Shown piece after piece: positions 1 through 11,006 of a stretch of DNA of 64,000 nt. Source of the stretch: Enterococcus columbae DSM 7374 = ATCC 51263. Lineage in GTDB: Bacteria; Bacillota; Bacilli; Lactobacillales; Enterococcaceae. Every line of letters starts with the position of its first letter. Within the stretch, counting starts at the first letter, position 1. Made by a program: the position numbers and the translations under genes. The notes beneath the pieces are model-generated. The model was given only the letters and a program-made list of their open reading frames with translations, was not told the DNA's origin and ran no database searches. Location: contig NZ_KE136347.1 of assembly GCF_000406925.1 (NCBI RefSeq), positions 348,025-412,024 of the forward strand, written 5' to 3'.

Positions 1-917
1 AAAAGGCTAAAGAGCATAAATATACAGTGATGATGGGAAGAACACATGGTGTCCATGCTGAACCAACTACTTTTGGCTTAAAATTAGCACTGTGGTATTC
101 TGAGATGAAACGCAATATTGAACGCTTTGAGCATGCTGCTAAAGGTGTGGAAGCCGGAAAAATCAGTGGAGCAGTGGGTACTTTTGCGAATATTCCTCCG
201 TTTGTAGAAGCTTATGTTTGTGAAAAATTAGGAATTCGACCACAAGAAATTTCTACTCAGGTTTTACCGCGTGATTTGCATGCTGAGTATCTTGCGACGA
301 TGGCGTTAATTGCGACGAGTATCGAAAAATTTGCTACTGAAATTCGTGGGTTGCAAAAATCAGAGACACGAGAAGTAGAAGAATTCTTTGCTAAAGGGCA
401 AAAGGGCTCTTCAGCGATGCCACATAAACGTAATCCAATTGGTTCAGAAAATATGGCAGGATTAGCGCGTGTGATTCGAGGACATATGCTAACAGCCTAT
501 GAAAATGTGTCTTTGTGGCATGAACGTGACATTTCACATTCTTCTGCAGAACGCATTATCATTCCTGATACGACGATTTTGTTAGATTACATGTTACATC
601 GTTTTAGCAATATTGTAGAAAAATTAACCGTCTTTCCTGAAAATATGAAGCGCAATATGGATGCAACTTTTGGTTTGATTTATAGTCAGCGTGTGATGTT
701 GAAATTAATTGATCGTGGCTTAACTCGTGAACAAGCGTATGATTTGGTTCAACCGAATACAGCAAAGGCTTGGGATGAACAGACTGCCTTTAGACCGTTG
801 ATTGAAGCGGATGAACAAATCATGACCCACTTAACGCCAGAAGATTTAGATGATGCTTTTGATTACAATTATCATTTGAAAAACGTTGATGTAATATTTG
901 AACGTGTTGGCTTATAA
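1..917 (+). CDS. purB: Adenylosuccinate lyase, C-terminal part (5' end outside window)
   Basis: Cleaves SAICAR to AICAR plus fumarate and adenylosuccinate to AMP plus fumarate, two steps of purine synthesis. The frame is open from the first bases, so the start lies upstream; about 300 C-terminal residues are visible. The fumarase/aspartase-superfamily signature [11 protein letters not shown] is encoded near 403-435, followed by the usual helical C-terminal domain. A strong terminator follows immediately, so purB ends the preceding transcript and purC starts a new one. The ATG at 27 is internal, not the start. Identification is secure. Confidence 0.97.
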   Translation, partial: KAKEHKYTVMMGRTHGVHAEPTTFGLKLALWYSEMKRNIERFEHAAKGVEAGKISGAVGTFANIPPFVEAYVCEKLGIRPQEISTQVLPRDLHAEYLATMALIATSIEKFATEIRGLQKSETREVEEFFAKGQKGSSAMPHKRNPIGSENMAGLARVIRGHMLTAYENVSLWHERDISHSSAERIIIPDTTILLDYMLHRFSNIVEKLTVFPENMKRNMDATFGLIYSQRVMLKLIDRGLTREQAYDLVQPNTAKAWDEQTAFRPLIEADEQIMTHLTPEDLDDAFDYNYHLKNVDVIFERVGL

Positions 918-918
918 A

Positions 919-968
919 AAAGCACTGAAAAACATATTTTACGTATGTTTTTCAGTGCTTTTGTTTTA
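919..968 (+). terminator. Rho-independent terminator after purB
   Basis: Perfect 17-bp stem (arm AAGCACTGAAAAACATA, 920-936, with its complement at 944-960) followed by TTTTGTTTT. It separates purB from the purC operon. Confidence 0.9.
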
Positions 969-1011
969 TTGTACTAGAATTTAAATTTATCCTCTATAAG
1001 TTTATCGATTT

Positions 1012-1030
1012 AAACACGAACATTATTGAA
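1012..1030 (+). promoter_or_regulatory. PurBox-like PurR operator upstream of purC
   Basis: AAACACGAACATTATTGAA contains CGAACATTA, which fits the PurBox core described for PurR of Gram-positive bacteria. It lies about 110 bp before purC in the 175-bp leader between the purB terminator and purC, the expected place for PurR control of the IMP operon. I did not find a clear riboswitch in the leader. Confidence 0.7.
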
Positions 1031-1135
1031 AATTTATTTGTTAATTATCAATAAATAATTGATATTGCTGCTAGTCTGACTTAGAATGTGAATAGATGAA
1101 TTAGTTTTACCAATTTTTATATGTTGAGGTGCAAA

Positions 1136-1849
1136 ATGGAAAAGAAAGACTTGCTTTACCAAGGAAAAGCAAAAAAATTATACCAAACAACTGAAGAAGA
1201 TGTGATTTTAGCGGAGTATATGGATCAAGCAACTGCATTGAATGGACAGAAAAAAGATGCCATTTTAGGGAAAGGTGCGATGAATAACCAAATTACTTCG
1301 CTTATTTTTGACAAATTAGCGCAAAGTGGTGTGCCAAGCCACTTTATTCGTAAAATATCAAAAACCGAACAATTGATTAAGAAGGTAGATATTATCCCTT
1401 TGGAAGTTGTTGTTCGGAATGTGGCAGCAGGAAGCTTTAGCAAACGTTTGGGAATTAAAGAAGGGACACCGTTATCTTTTCCAATTGTTGAATTTTACTT
1501 TAAAGACGATGCGTTGAACGATCCATTTATCAATGATCAACAGGTTTTAGTGTTAGCGATTGCTACGCAAGCAGAAATTGAACAAATAAAAGCGTTAGCC
1601 TTAAAGGTCAATGAGGTGCTAAAAGCGTGGTTTTTAAGCTTAGATATCCAACTGATTGACTTTAAAATCGAAGTTGGTCGGACAAAAGATGGCAGTATAT
1701 TATTAGCAGATGAGATTTCACCTGATACTTGTCGTTTATGGGATGTGCATACGCATGCGCATTTAGATAAAGATATTTATCGTCGAGATTTAGGTGATTT
1801 AGTACCAGTTTACAAAGAAGTTTTACGTAGAATTGAAAATAATCAATAA
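1136..1849 (+). CDS. purC: SAICAR synthetase
   Basis: ATP-dependent condensation of CAIR with aspartate to give SAICAR. 237 residues, normal length. The N-terminal DLLYQGKAKKLYQT is the nucleotide-binding start typical of PurC, and the C-terminal half carries DEISPDTCRLWD. I chose ATG 1136 because TTGAGGTGC lies just upstream; an upstream in-frame ATG at 1121 would overlap that ribosome binding site. First gene of the purCSQLFMNHD operon, 12 bp before purS. Confidence 0.97.
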   Translation: MEKKDLLYQGKAKKLYQTTEEDVILAEYMDQATALNGQKKDAILGKGAMNNQITSLIFDKLAQSGVPSHFIRKISKTEQLIKKVDIIPLEVVVRNVAAGSFSKRLGIKEGTPLSFPIVEFYFKDDALNDPFINDQQVLVLAIATQAEIEQIKALALKVNEVLKAWFLSLDIQLIDFKIEVGRTKDGSILLADEISPDTCRLWDVHTHAHLDKDIYRRDLGDLVPVYKEVLRRIENNQ

Positions 1850-1861
1850 AGGAGTACAATC

Positions 1862-2116
1862 ATGGTTTTCGTTAAAGTTTATGTTACTTACAAAGAGTCG
1901 GTTTTAGATCCTCAAGGAGAGGCGGTTAAAGGGGCATTGCACCGTATGGGATATAGCGAAATTGAAGAGGTTAGAATTGGAAAATATTTTGAAATGCAGG
2001 TCAATCCAGGTACACGTCCGCTTGAAGAAGTCATTGAAGAAGCTTGTGATCAATTATTGGCTAATGTAAATATGGAAACTTATCGCTTTGAAATTGTCAA
2101 TACGGAGGAAGCCTAG
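1862..2116 (+). CDS. purS: FGAM synthase subunit PurS
   Basis: 84-residue small subunit that with PurQ and PurL forms the three-part formylglycinamidine ribonucleotide synthase used by Gram-positive bacteria; it is thought to help ammonia pass from PurQ to PurL. The protein starts [18 protein letters not shown], typical of the family. AAAGGAG sits 5-7 bp before the ATG. The stop lies 1 bp before the purQ start, which suggests translational coupling. Confidence 0.96.
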   Translation: MVFVKVYVTYKESVLDPQGEAVKGALHRMGYSEIEEVRIGKYFEMQVNPGTRPLEEVIEEACDQLLANVNMETYRFEIVNTEEA

Positions 2117-2117
2117 C

Positions 2118-2795
2118 ATGAAATTTGCAGTAATCGTTTTTCCAGGATCTAATTGTGACTTAGATATGTTATGGGCGATTAGAGATATCATGGGAGCGGA
2201 TGCCGAGTATGTGCGACATGATGCAACAAGCTTAGCTGGCTTTGATGGTGTTTTTTTACCGGGTGGTTTCTCTTATGGCGATGCTTTAAGATGTGGAGCA
2301 ATTGCCCGCTTTTCGAATATTATGTCAGAAGTGATTCGTTTTGCGAATGAAGGCAAACTTGTTTTTGGTACGTGTAATGGTTTTCAAGTGTTAACTGAAG
2401 CAGGCTTGCTTCCAGGTAGTCTGATTAGAAATCGTTCATTGCATTTTGTCTGTAAAACAGTGGGTTTAAAGGTCGTTAATAATCAGACAAAATTTACAAG
2501 TGAATACGAAAAAGATGAAGTGATTTATATTCCAGTCGCTCATGGTGAAGGAAACTACTATTGTGATGAAGCGACTTTAGCTAAATTAAAGGCCAACAAT
2601 CAAATCGTCTTTACATATGAAGAAGATATCAATGGCTCTGTGGAAAATATTGCGGGAATTTGTAATGAAAAAGGCAATGTATTAGGTATGATGCCACATC
2701 CAGAACGAGCAATGGAGGAATTGCTTGGTAGTGCAGATGGCAAACGTTTCTTTGCCTCTATTTTGAAAAACTTCGGAAAGGTGACACAAAACTAA
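2118..2795 (+). CDS. purQ: FGAM synthase glutaminase subunit PurQ
   Basis: Class I glutamine amidotransferase supplying ammonia to PurL. 225 residues from ATG 2118, which follows CGGAGGAAG inside the end of purS. The nucleophile motif GTCNGFQ and the late catalytic HPE (MMPHPERAM) are visible. An in-frame upstream ATG at 2088 lies inside purS and would add ten residues not expected in the family. The stop overlaps the purL start by one base. Confidence 0.97.
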   Translation: MKFAVIVFPGSNCDLDMLWAIRDIMGADAEYVRHDATSLAGFDGVFLPGGFSYGDALRCGAIARFSNIMSEVIRFANEGKLVFGTCNGFQVLTEAGLLPGSLIRNRSLHFVCKTVGLKVVNNQTKFTSEYEKDEVIYIPVAHGEGNYYCDEATLAKLKANNQIVFTYEEDINGSVENIAGICNEKGNVLGMMPHPERAMEELLGSADGKRFFASILKNFGKVTQN

Positions 2796-5014
2796 TGAAG
2801 AAATTTATCGAACCGACTCCTCAAGAGATTAAAACGCAAAAAATTTATGCACAATGGGGCTTAACGGATGAAGAATATGCAATGATCGAAAAGATTTTAA
2901 ATCGTTTGCCGAATTATACAGAAACTGGTCTATTTTCGGTAATGTGGAGTGAGCATTGCTCTTATAAAAATTCCAAGCCAGTCTTAAAGAAGTTTCCAAC
3001 CTCTGGTAAGCAGGTTTTACAAGGACCTGGTGAAGGAGCTGGGATTGTTGATATCGGTGATGGACAGGCGGTGGTTTTTAAAGCGGAAAGTCATAATCAT
3101 CCATCAGCAGTCGAACCTTATGAAGGTGCAGCAACTGGTGTCGGTGGGATTATTCGGGATATTTTTAGTATGGGGGCGCGACCAATTGCTATTTTGGATT
3201 CGCTGCGCTTTGGTGAATTGGATAATAATCGTACCAAATATTTATTAGAAGAAGTCGTCGCTGGAATTAGTGGCTATGGTAATTGTATTGGGATTCCGAC
3301 AGTTGGTGGTGAGGTTGCTTTTGATCCTTGTTATGAAGGAAATCCATTAGTCAATGCCATGTGTGTAGGGTTAATTGATCATAAAGATATTCAAAAAGGG
3401 CAAGCCAAAGGTGTCGGCAACAAAATTATGTATGTGGGTGCGAAAACGGGTCGTGATGGTATCCATGGGGCAACCTTTGCTTCTGAAGAGTTTGTTGAGG
3501 GAGAAGAACAACAGCGCTCAGCTGTCCAAGTAGGCGATCCATTTATGGAAAAACTATTACTAGAGGCTTGTTTGGAGCTTATTTTAGAGCATGCGGATAT
3601 TTTAGTTGGTATCCAAGATATGGGTGCAGCCGGGTTAGTTTCATCTAGTTCAGAAATGGCTTCTAAAGCTGGTTCAGGTTTGAAATTATATCTTGATGAC
3701 GTTCCACAACGCGAAAGCCACATGACCCCTTATGAAATGATGCTTTCTGAATCACAAGAAAGAATGTTGATTTGTGTGAAGCAAGGCTGTGAAGAGCAAG
3801 TAGTGGAGCTTTTCAAGAAATATGATTTAGATGCCGTAGCCATTGGTGAAGTGACTGATGATGGGCTGTATCGTTTGTATCATCATGGCAAAGAGGTGGC
3901 CAATATTCCAGTCGATGCGTTAGCTGAAGATGCACCGGTTTATCATAAGCCTTATCAAGAACCGGCGAGAATCAAGGAATTTCAAGCAATGGCAGATTTT
4001 GTGCCAGATGTAAAGGATGCTAGTCAGACCTTCTTGGATTTATTGCAACAACCAACCATTGCCTCTAAAAAATCAATTTATGAAACGTATGATTATCAAG
4101 TACGTACTAACACAGTGGTGACACCAGGTAGCGATGCAGCGGTTTTGCGAATTCGCGGAACCAATAAAGCTTTGGCAATGACTACGGATTGTAATGCTCG
4201 TTTTTTATATTTAAATCCAGAAATTGGTGGACAAATTGCAGTTAGTGAGGCCGCGCGAAATATTGTAGCTAGTGGGGGGCGTCCTTTAGCGATTACTGAC
4301 TGTTTGAACTACGGATCTCCAGATAAACCAGAAGGATTTTGGGAATTATGGACTTCGGCAGATGGTATTGCGAAAGCCTGTGAAGTCCTAGATACACCGG
4401 TTATTTCTGGAAATGTATCACTATATAATGAAACGAACGGTAAAGCCATCTACCCAACACCGATGATTGGTATGGTTGGTTTAGTTGAACAATTAGCGCA
4501 TATCACTACCCAAGATTTTAAACAGGCGGGTGATTTGATTTATGTTATTGGTCAAACAAGCGGGGATTTCAATGGTTCAGAATTGCAAAAAATGTTACTT
4601 GGGAAAATTGAAGGGCGCTTGATGGCTTTTGATTTAGTAACCGAAAAGGAAAATCAGCATCTTGTTTTACAAGCGATTCAAGCTGGCTTAGTGGCAAGTT
4701 GTCATGATTGCAGTGAAGGTGGTTTAGCTGTAGCGATTGCGGAAAGCTGTTTTAAAAATGAGCTTGGGGCTAATGTAGCCTTTGATTTTGAACAAGCCTG
4801 GTTATTTGCCGAAACGCAATCACGCTTTGTGTTATCAATTAAACCAGAAAACCAAGTAGCATTTGAAAAATTAGCTGGGAACAAAGCCCAATTGGTCGGT
4901 CAAGTCACAGCAGAAGACAAAATAGAAATGTCAGGGACAGATGGGAAGATTACTGCTTCTGTCAAACAAGCGAAACAATTATGGGAGGATGCGATTACGT
5001 GTCTTATGAAGTAA
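2795..5014 (+). CDS. purL: FGAM synthase large subunit PurL
   Basis: ATP-dependent synthetase subunit converting FGAR plus ammonia to FGAM. At 739 residues it is the short PurL form that needs separate PurS and PurQ, both present upstream. The sequence has two AIRS-like halves, with [13 protein letters not shown] near the N-terminus and nucleotide-binding motifs such as [19 protein letters not shown]. Overlaps purQ by 1 bp and purF by 16 bp, so the operon is tightly coupled. Confidence 0.97.
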   Translation: MKKFIEPTPQEIKTQKIYAQWGLTDEEYAMIEKILNRLPNYTETGLFSVMWSEHCSYKNSKPVLKKFPTSGKQVLQGPGEGAGIVDIGDGQAVVFKAESHNHPSAVEPYEGAATGVGGIIRDIFSMGARPIAILDSLRFGELDNNRTKYLLEEVVAGISGYGNCIGIPTVGGEVAFDPCYEGNPLVNAMCVGLIDHKDIQKGQAKGVGNKIMYVGAKTGRDGIHGATFASEEFVEGEEQQRSAVQVGDPFMEKLLLEACLELILEHADILVGIQDMGAAGLVSSSSEMASKAGSGLKLYLDDVPQRESHMTPYEMMLSESQERMLICVKQGCEEQVVELFKKYDLDAVAIGEVTDDGLYRLYHHGKEVANIPVDALAEDAPVYHKPYQEPARIKEFQAMADFVPDVKDASQTFLDLLQQPTIASKKSIYETYDYQVRTNTVVTPGSDAAVLRIRGTNKALAMTTDCNARFLYLNPEIGGQIAVSEAARNIVASGGRPLAITDCLNYGSPDKPEGFWELWTSADGIAKACEVLDTPVISGNVSLYNETNGKAIYPTPMIGMVGLVEQLAHITTQDFKQAGDLIYVIGQTSGDFNGSELQKMLLGKIEGRLMAFDLVTEKENQHLVLQAIQAGLVASCHDCSEGGLAVAIAESCFKNELGANVAFDFEQAWLFAETQSRFVLSIKPENQVAFEKLAGNKAQLVGQVTAEDKIEMSGTDGKITASVKQAKQLWEDAITCLMK

Positions 5015-6444
5015 AAAGCTTAAATGAAGAATGTGGCATTTTTGGCGTTTGGGGCCACCCTGATGCTAGTAAAGTGACCTATTTTGGTTTGCATAGTCTG
5101 CAACATCGTGGACAAGAAGGCGCAGGCATTGTTTCAACGGATGGAAAGAAGCTTTATGGTCATCGTGATTTAGGATTATTAGCTGAAGTGTTTTCAGATG
5201 AACGTAAGCTTAATCAACTGATTGGTAATGCAGCAATCGGTCATGTGCGTTATGCCACAGCAGGTAATGGTAGCGTTGATAATATTCAACCGTTTCTATT
5301 TAAATTTTATAATGGAAGCTATGGCTTGGCGCACAATGGCAATTTGACCAATGCAAAAAGTTTGCGCAAACGTTTAGAACAAGAAGGGGCGATTTTTCAT
5401 TCTAATTCTGATACGGAAATTTTGATGCATTTGATTCGCAAAAGTCATCGTCCAACTTTAGTCGATCAATTAAAAGAAGCGCTTAATCAAGTGAAGGGCG
5501 GCTTTGCTTATCTGTTGTTAACGGAAGAGGCGATGATTGCGGCCCTTGATCCGAATGGTTTTCGTCCGTTAGCAATCGGCCAAATGAAAAATGGGGCCTA
5601 TGTCATTGCTTCTGAAACTTGTGCCTTAGAAGTCATTGGGGCAAGCTTTGTTCGTGATGTTAAGCCTGGTGAAATAATTATTATCAATGATGAAGGCATT
5701 CAAATTGAACAATATACGACAGATACTCAATATGCGATTTGCTCGATGGAATTCATTTACTTTGCGCGACCAGATTCAAATATTGCTGGAGTCAATGTAC
5801 ATACCGCGCGAAAAAATATGGGGCGTATACTTGCTAAAGAAGCGGCAGTTGAAGCGGATATGGTAATCGGTGTACCTAATTCTTCACTTTCGGCCGCTAG
5901 TGGTTATGCTGAAAGCTCAGGGATTCCTTATGAAATGGGCTTGGTTAAAAATCAATATGTTGCTAGAACCTTTATTCAACCGACTCAAGAATTAAGGGAA
6001 CAAGGGGTACGGATGAAGCTGTCAGCAGTGCGTGGAGTAGTGGAAGGCAAACGATTGATTTTAGTAGATGATTCAATTGTCCGAGGTACAACGAGTCGGC
6101 GAATTGTTCGTTTGCTTAAGGAAGCTGGTGCCAAAGAGGTGCATTTACGAATTGCTTCTCCACCGTTAAAATATCCATGTTTTTATGGTATTGATATTCA
6201 GACACGTAAGGAATTGATCGCAGCTAATTACTCAATTGAGCAGATGCGTGAAATGATTGGTTGTGATAGCTTAAGCTTTTTAAGTGAACAAGGCTTGATT
6301 GATGCGATTGGACTAGATTTTGATGCGCCTTATAGTGGGCTTTGTATGGCTTATTTCAACGGTGATTATCCAACCCCGCTTTATGATTATGAAGATCAAT
6401 ATCGTCGTTCGCTCAAAGAGAAGACAGAATTTTTTAAAGGATAA
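4999..6444 (+). CDS. purF: Amidophosphoribosyltransferase
   Basis: First committed step of purine synthesis: PRPP plus glutamine to phosphoribosylamine. 481 residues from GTG 4999, preceded by GGGAGGA at 4983-4989; the in-frame ATG 4981 overlaps that ribosome binding site. A propeptide of eleven residues would be removed to expose Cys12 (CGIFG), the glutaminase nucleophile. The PRPP loop [13 protein letters not shown] is intact. Near the C-terminus [11 protein letters not shown] has Tyr where Bacillus-type enzymes have a second Cys of the Fe-S cluster, so the cluster is probably absent, as I recall for streptococcal homologues. Confidence 0.96.
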   Translation: MSYEVKSLNEECGIFGVWGHPDASKVTYFGLHSLQHRGQEGAGIVSTDGKKLYGHRDLGLLAEVFSDERKLNQLIGNAAIGHVRYATAGNGSVDNIQPFLFKFYNGSYGLAHNGNLTNAKSLRKRLEQEGAIFHSNSDTEILMHLIRKSHRPTLVDQLKEALNQVKGGFAYLLLTEEAMIAALDPNGFRPLAIGQMKNGAYVIASETCALEVIGASFVRDVKPGEIIIINDEGIQIEQYTTDTQYAICSMEFIYFARPDSNIAGVNVHTARKNMGRILAKEAAVEADMVIGVPNSSLSAASGYAESSGIPYEMGLVKNQYVARTFIQPTQELREQGVRMKLSAVRGVVEGKRLILVDDSIVRGTTSRRIVRLLKEAGAKEVHLRIASPPLKYPCFYGIDIQTRKELIAANYSIEQMREMIGCDSLSFLSEQGLIDAIGLDFDAPYSGLCMAYFNGDYPTPLYDYEDQYRRSLKEKTEFFKG

Positions 6445-6455
6445 GGAGATAAATG

Positions 6456-7499
6456 ATGGGCAATGCATATGCGAAAGCCGGCGTTGATGTAGAAGCTGGC
6501 TATGAAGTGGTAAAGAGAATTCAAAAGCATGTACAAAAAACTGAACGTTTAGGTGTAATGAGTGCTTTAGGCGGCTTTGGCGGTTGCTTTGATCTAAGTG
6601 CACTTAAGATTAAAGAGCCTGTCTTGGTTTCTGGAACAGATGGTGTTGGTACCAAATTAATGATTGCGATTCAAGAAGATATGCACGAGACAATTGGGAT
6701 TGATTGTGTGGCTATGTGTGTAAATGACATTGTTGCCCAAGGTGCGGAGCCGCTATATTTCTTAGACTATATTGCAACGGGGAAAAATATTCCTGAACGT
6801 TTAGAAAAAGTTGTAGCCGGTGTTGCTGAAGGGTGTGTGCAGGCGAATGCGGCTTTAATCGGTGGCGAAACCGCTGAGATGCCTGGAATGTATGGGGAAG
6901 ATGATTATGATTTAGCTGGCTTTGCAGTAGGAATTGCTGAAAAGTCTGCGCTTATTCAAAAAGAAAAGGTTAAAGCTGGGGATGTATTAATCGGCTTACC
7001 CTCATCAGGTATTCATTCCAATGGTTATTCACTTGTTCGTAAGGTTTTCTTTGAGCAAAATGATTTTCATGGCGAAACAATATTGCCAGAGCTTAATCAA
7101 CCCTTAAAAGAGGTCTTATTAACACCAACTAGAATTTATGTCCAAGCCTTGTTACCATTGATTAAGCAAGGGTTAATCAATGGGATTGCGCATATCACTG
7201 GCGGTGGCTTTATTGAAAATGTGCCTAGAATGTTTGCGGATAATCTAGCTGCTCAAATTCAAGAGGGGACTTGGCCAAATTTACCAATTTTTGACTGTCT
7301 AGAAAAATATGGAAATATTAATCATACAGAAATGTTTGAAATTTTTAATATGGGCTTAGGCATGATTTTAGCTGTTTCACCTGAACAGGTTGACCAAGTG
7401 TTGCAGATTTTACAAAGGAATCATGAATCGGCTTATATTATTGGTAAAATGGTCGAAAAAGCAACGACAAGTGTGGAAATTGTGGAGGAAAATAAATGA
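6456..7499 (+). CDS. purM: AIR synthetase (FGAM cyclo-ligase)
   Basis: ATP-dependent ring closure of FGAM to AIR. 347 residues. Tandem ATGs lie at 6453 and 6456; the second fits AAGGAGA at 6443-6449 better and gives the usual N-terminus [15 protein letters not shown]. Typical motifs include [11 protein letters not shown] and [16 protein letters not shown]. Ends in an ATGA overlap with purN. Confidence 0.96.
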   Translation: MGNAYAKAGVDVEAGYEVVKRIQKHVQKTERLGVMSALGGFGGCFDLSALKIKEPVLVSGTDGVGTKLMIAIQEDMHETIGIDCVAMCVNDIVAQGAEPLYFLDYIATGKNIPERLEKVVAGVAEGCVQANAALIGGETAEMPGMYGEDDYDLAGFAVGIAEKSALIQKEKVKAGDVLIGLPSSGIHSNGYSLVRKVFFEQNDFHGETILPELNQPLKEVLLTPTRIYVQALLPLIKQGLINGIAHITGGGFIENVPRMFADNLAAQIQEGTWPNLPIFDCLEKYGNINHTEMFEIFNMGLGMILAVSPEQVDQVLQILQRNHESAYIIGKMVEKATTSVEIVEENK

Positions 7500-8068
7500 A
7501 GGTGGCAATCTTAGCTTCTGGAAATGGGAGTAACTTTGAAGCTTTAGCGCAGCAATTTCAAGCTGGATTACTTGCAGCTGAGCTAGCCTTTGTTTTTAGT
7601 GATCATCATGACGCTTATGTGCTTGAACGGGCGAAACGGTTAAAGGTTCCTTTTTATAGCTTTGAGGTCAAAGAATTTGCGAATAAGCAAGCTTATGAAG
7701 AAGCATTGCTAGCACTTTTAGAAAAGGAACAAATTGATCTAATTGTTTTAGCGGGTTATATGCGAATTATCGGTAAAACCCTACTGGCTAAGTTTAGCAA
7801 TCGGATTATTAATATTCATCCTTCCTTATTGCCGAGTTTTCCTGGACTGCATGGGATTAAGGATGCTTTTGACTATGGGGTAAAGGTCACCGGTGTAACG
7901 GTGCATGTCGTTGATGACGGCGTAGACACAGGTCCAATTATTGCACAGGAGCCCGTCATGATTTCACCTATGGATACGTTAGCTACGCTAGAAGAGAAAA
8001 TTCATCAGGTGGAGCATCGCCTTTATCCAAATGTTTTACGTAAAATCATCAATGAAAAAAATCAATGA
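7496..8068 (+). CDS. purN: GAR formyltransferase
   Basis: Transfers a formyl group from 10-formyl-THF to glycinamide ribonucleotide. 190 residues, family size. The start [15 protein letters not shown], the catalytic stretch [13 protein letters not shown] and the later [12 protein letters not shown] with the conserved Asp are visible. Its ATG overlaps the purM stop; purH begins 12 bp downstream. Confidence 0.97.
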   Translation: MKVAILASGNGSNFEALAQQFQAGLLAAELAFVFSDHHDAYVLERAKRLKVPFYSFEVKEFANKQAYEEALLALLEKEQIDLIVLAGYMRIIGKTLLAKFSNRIINIHPSLLPSFPGLHGIKDAFDYGVKVTGVTVHVVDDGVDTGPIIAQEPVMISPMDTLATLEEKIHQVEHRLYPNVLRKIINEKNQ

Positions 8069-8080
8069 AATGGGGAATAA

Positions 8081-9628
8081 ATGTTCATGAAAAGACGTGC
8101 CTTACTAAGTGTATCTGACAAAACAGGATTAGTGGAATTTGCTCGCGTATTAGTAGCTGCGGGTATTGAAGTGATTTCGACTGGTGGAACCAAAAAAGTA
8201 TTAGATGAGCAAAATATTCCAACCATTGGTATTGAAGAGGTAACTGGCTTTCCAGAAATGCTAGATGGTCGGGTTAAAACCTTACATCCAAAAATTCATG
8301 GTGGCTTACTTGGTCGTCGCGATCTTGCTAGTCATCTAGAAGCGATGCAAGCACACGAGATTACGCCAATTGATTTTGTGGTGGTCAATTTATATCCGTT
8401 TAAAGAAACGATTGTAAAGCCTGATGTAACTGAAGCGGATGCGATTGAAAATATCGATATCGGTGGTCCTAGTATGTTGCGTTCGGCGGCGAAGAATTTT
8501 GCTAGTGTTACCGTAATTGTTGATCCAAGTGACTATGACAAGGTAGCTGAAGAAATTAAAGTAACTGGACAGACTAGCCTTGAAACCCGTAAAAGCTTGG
8601 CAGCCAAAACTTTTCGTCATACAGCGAGCTATGACGCTTTGATTGCTCAATACTTTAGCCAAATTGTTGGTGAAACCACTCCTGAAAAACTAACGTTGAC
8701 TTATGATTTACGCCAAACATTGCGTTATGGCGAAAACAGTCATCAACAAGCGTCGTTTTATCGTTCGATCTTACCTAAGGCTTATTCAATGGCCAGCGCT
8801 ACGCAATTAAATGGTAAAGAATTATCCTATAATAATATCAAAGATGCCGATGCAGCTATTCGGATTATTCGTGAATTTACAGAACCGACTGCTGTTGCTT
8901 TAAAACATATGAACCCGTGTGGAATTGGTACAGGACCAACGATTAAAGCAGCGTTTGATCGCTGTTTTGATGCCGATAAAGTTTCTATTTTTGGTGGCAT
9001 TATCGTCTTAAATCGTCCGGTTGATTTACCGACGGCTGAAGTGATGCGTTCAATTTTCTTAGAATTAATTATTGCCCCAAGCTTTGAAGCGGATGCTTTG
9101 GCTTTGCTTGCCCAAAAGAAGAATTTACGGCTTTTAACGCTTGATTTTTCAGAAAAGAATACCGAGGAAGATGAATTTGTTTCTGTATTGGGCGGTTTAT
9201 TAGTACAAAATCAAGATGTCATCGAAGAAAATCCTGAAAACTGGCAAGTCGTAACAAAACGTCAACCAACTGAAACAGAAATGCAGGCTTTAATTTTTGC
9301 GTGGAAAGCAGTGAAGCATGTGAAATCTAATGCTATTCTTTTAGCGAATGAGCACCAAACAGTCGGGGTTGGTGCTGGTCAAATGAATCGGGTAGGTTCT
9401 GTGAAAATTGCTGTTGAGCAAGCGAAAGCAGCTGGCAAGCTTGAAGGCGCTGTGATGAGTTCGGATGCATTTTTCCCAATGAGTGATTCAGTTGAATATG
9501 CTGCTCAAAATGGGATTCAAGCAATTATTCAACCTGGAGGAAGTATAAAAGATCAAGATTCTATTGATATGGCTGACAAATACGGTATTGCAATGGTGTT
9601 TACTAACGTTCGTCATTTTAGACATTAA
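8081..9628 (+). CDS. purH: Bifunctional AICAR transformylase / IMP cyclohydrolase
   Basis: Catalyses the last two steps to IMP. 515 residues. The N-terminal cyclohydrolase domain carries LISVSDKTG-like [14 protein letters not shown] and [14 protein letters not shown]; the transformylase domain carries the KHMNPCG motif. Two possible starts, ATG 8081 and ATG 8087, follow TGGGGAA; I kept 8081 because its spacing is closer to normal, though homologues often begin MKRAL, corresponding to 8087. Confidence 0.96.
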   Translation: MFMKRRALLSVSDKTGLVEFARVLVAAGIEVISTGGTKKVLDEQNIPTIGIEEVTGFPEMLDGRVKTLHPKIHGGLLGRRDLASHLEAMQAHEITPIDFVVVNLYPFKETIVKPDVTEADAIENIDIGGPSMLRSAAKNFASVTVIVDPSDYDKVAEEIKVTGQTSLETRKSLAAKTFRHTASYDALIAQYFSQIVGETTPEKLTLTYDLRQTLRYGENSHQQASFYRSILPKAYSMASATQLNGKELSYNNIKDADAAIRIIREFTEPTAVALKHMNPCGIGTGPTIKAAFDRCFDADKVSIFGGIIVLNRPVDLPTAEVMRSIFLELIIAPSFEADALALLAQKKNLRLLTLDFSEKNTEEDEFVSVLGGLLVQNQDVIEENPENWQVVTKRQPTETEMQALIFAWKAVKHVKSNAILLANEHQTVGVGAGQMNRVGSVKIAVEQAKAAGKLEGAVMSSDAFFPMSDSVEYAAQNGIQAIIQPGGSIKDQDSIDMADKYGIAMVFTNVRHFRH

Positions 9629-9643
9629 GAGAGGAATCGACAA

Positions 9644-10900
9644 ATGAAGATATTAGTGATTGGTAGTGGTGGTCGTGAACATGCCATTTGCCGTAAATTA
9701 TTAGAAGATGCACAGGTTGAAGCGGTCTTTTGCGCGAAAGGCAATCCAGGAATGCTAAAGGATGGCGTTCAGCTAGTTGATATTGCTGAAAATGATCATG
9801 AAGCTTTGATTAAATTTGTAAAAAGACAGCAGATTGACTGGACATTTGTTGGACCAGAAATTCCACTTCTAAACGGGATTGTGAATGATTTTCAAGCTGC
9901 AGATTTAAAAATCTTTGGTCCAAACCAAGCTGCTGCTATGATTGAAGGGTCAAAAGATTTTGCGAAACAGCTAATGATTGATTATCAAATTCCAACTGCA
10001 AAATATCAGACCTTTAGTGACTTTGAAGCGGCGAAAGCCTATGTTTTAGCAAATGGTGCGCCAATTGTCATTAAAGCAGATGGTCTAGCTGCCGGTAAAG
10101 GTGTGGTTGTTGCAATGGATGAAACAGAAGCAATTCAAGCCTTAGAAGCCATGTTAGTCAATCACAAGTTTGGTAAAAGCTCAGCTAAGGTGGTCATTGA
10201 AGAATTTCTTGAAGGTGAAGAATTCTCCTTGCTTTCTTTTGTTAAAGGCAAACAAGTCTATCCAATGGTGATTGCCCAAGATCACAAACGTATTTTTGAT
10301 GGGGATAAAGGTCCAAATACTGGTGGAATGGGGGCTTATTCGCCAGTCCCTCAAATTCCAGCTGAAATGGTAGCTGATGCCATTGATCAAATTGTGCAAA
10401 AAGCTGCAGATGGTATGGTTGATCGCCAAACGCCATTTACGGGTATTTTATATGCTGGGTTGATTGCAACAGCTGAAGGGCCAAAGGTGATTGAGTTCAA
10501 TGCGCGATTTGGTGATCCAGAAACTCAAGTGGTGTTACCGCGCTTAAAATCAAGCTTGGCTCAGATTATTGATGATTTACTAAATGATCGCACGCCTCTG
10601 ATTGAATGGCATGACTTTGCTACCTTAGGCGTTGTTGTCGCAGCACCAGGCTATCCGGATGAGTATCAAAAAGACATTCCTTTACCGGTATTAGCAAATA
10701 CCGATATCCAGCAAGTCTATTATGCCGGCGTGAAAGAGCAGCAAAATCAGTTATATTCAAATGGTGGTCGGGTCTTTTTGGTGTCAGCGCAAGGGAAAAA
10801 TCTAGAGGAAGCACAAAAAAACGTTTATGACTATCTCAATAAGCAACAATTAAACGAATTTTATTATCGCAAGGATATTGGCTTCAAAGCATTTAAATAA
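9644..10900 (+). CDS. purD: Phosphoribosylamine-glycine ligase (GAR synthetase)
   Basis: ATP-grasp ligase joining phosphoribosylamine and glycine, the step after PurF. 418 residues. N-terminal ILVIGSGGREHAI, central ATP-grasp stretch with IKADGLAAGKGVVVA, and EFNARFGDPETQ for metal binding are all present. It is the last gene of the operon and is followed by a strong terminator. Confidence 0.97.
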   Translation: MKILVIGSGGREHAICRKLLEDAQVEAVFCAKGNPGMLKDGVQLVDIAENDHEALIKFVKRQQIDWTFVGPEIPLLNGIVNDFQAADLKIFGPNQAAAMIEGSKDFAKQLMIDYQIPTAKYQTFSDFEAAKAYVLANGAPIVIKADGLAAGKGVVVAMDETEAIQALEAMLVNHKFGKSSAKVVIEEFLEGEEFSLLSFVKGKQVYPMVIAQDHKRIFDGDKGPNTGGMGAYSPVPQIPAEMVADAIDQIVQKAADGMVDRQTPFTGILYAGLIATAEGPKVIEFNARFGDPETQVVLPRLKSSLAQIIDDLLNDRTPLIEWHDFATLGVVVAAPGYPDEYQKDIPLPVLANTDIQQVYYAGVKEQQNQLYSNGGRVFLVSAQGKNLEEAQKNVYDYLNKQQLNEFYYRKDIGFKAFK

Positions 10901-10904
10901 CTAT

Positions 10905-10947
10905 AAAAAATATCGAAGCATACTCTTTTATGCTTCGATATTTTTGT
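10905..10947 (+). terminator. Terminator of the purine operon
   Basis: Stem AAATATCGAAGCATA with its complement across the loop CTCTTT, then TTTTTG, directly after purD. Confidence 0.88.
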
Positions 10948-11006
10948 AGAAAACGCTTTACATCAAATAAAAAGTGTTCTAAAATGAACCTTTGGAGGTG
11001 TGTAAA

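Noticed and set aside
961-1135. Purine riboswitch before purC
   Set aside because: No purine aptamer core or switchable terminator was recognised; the PurBox explains the expected control.
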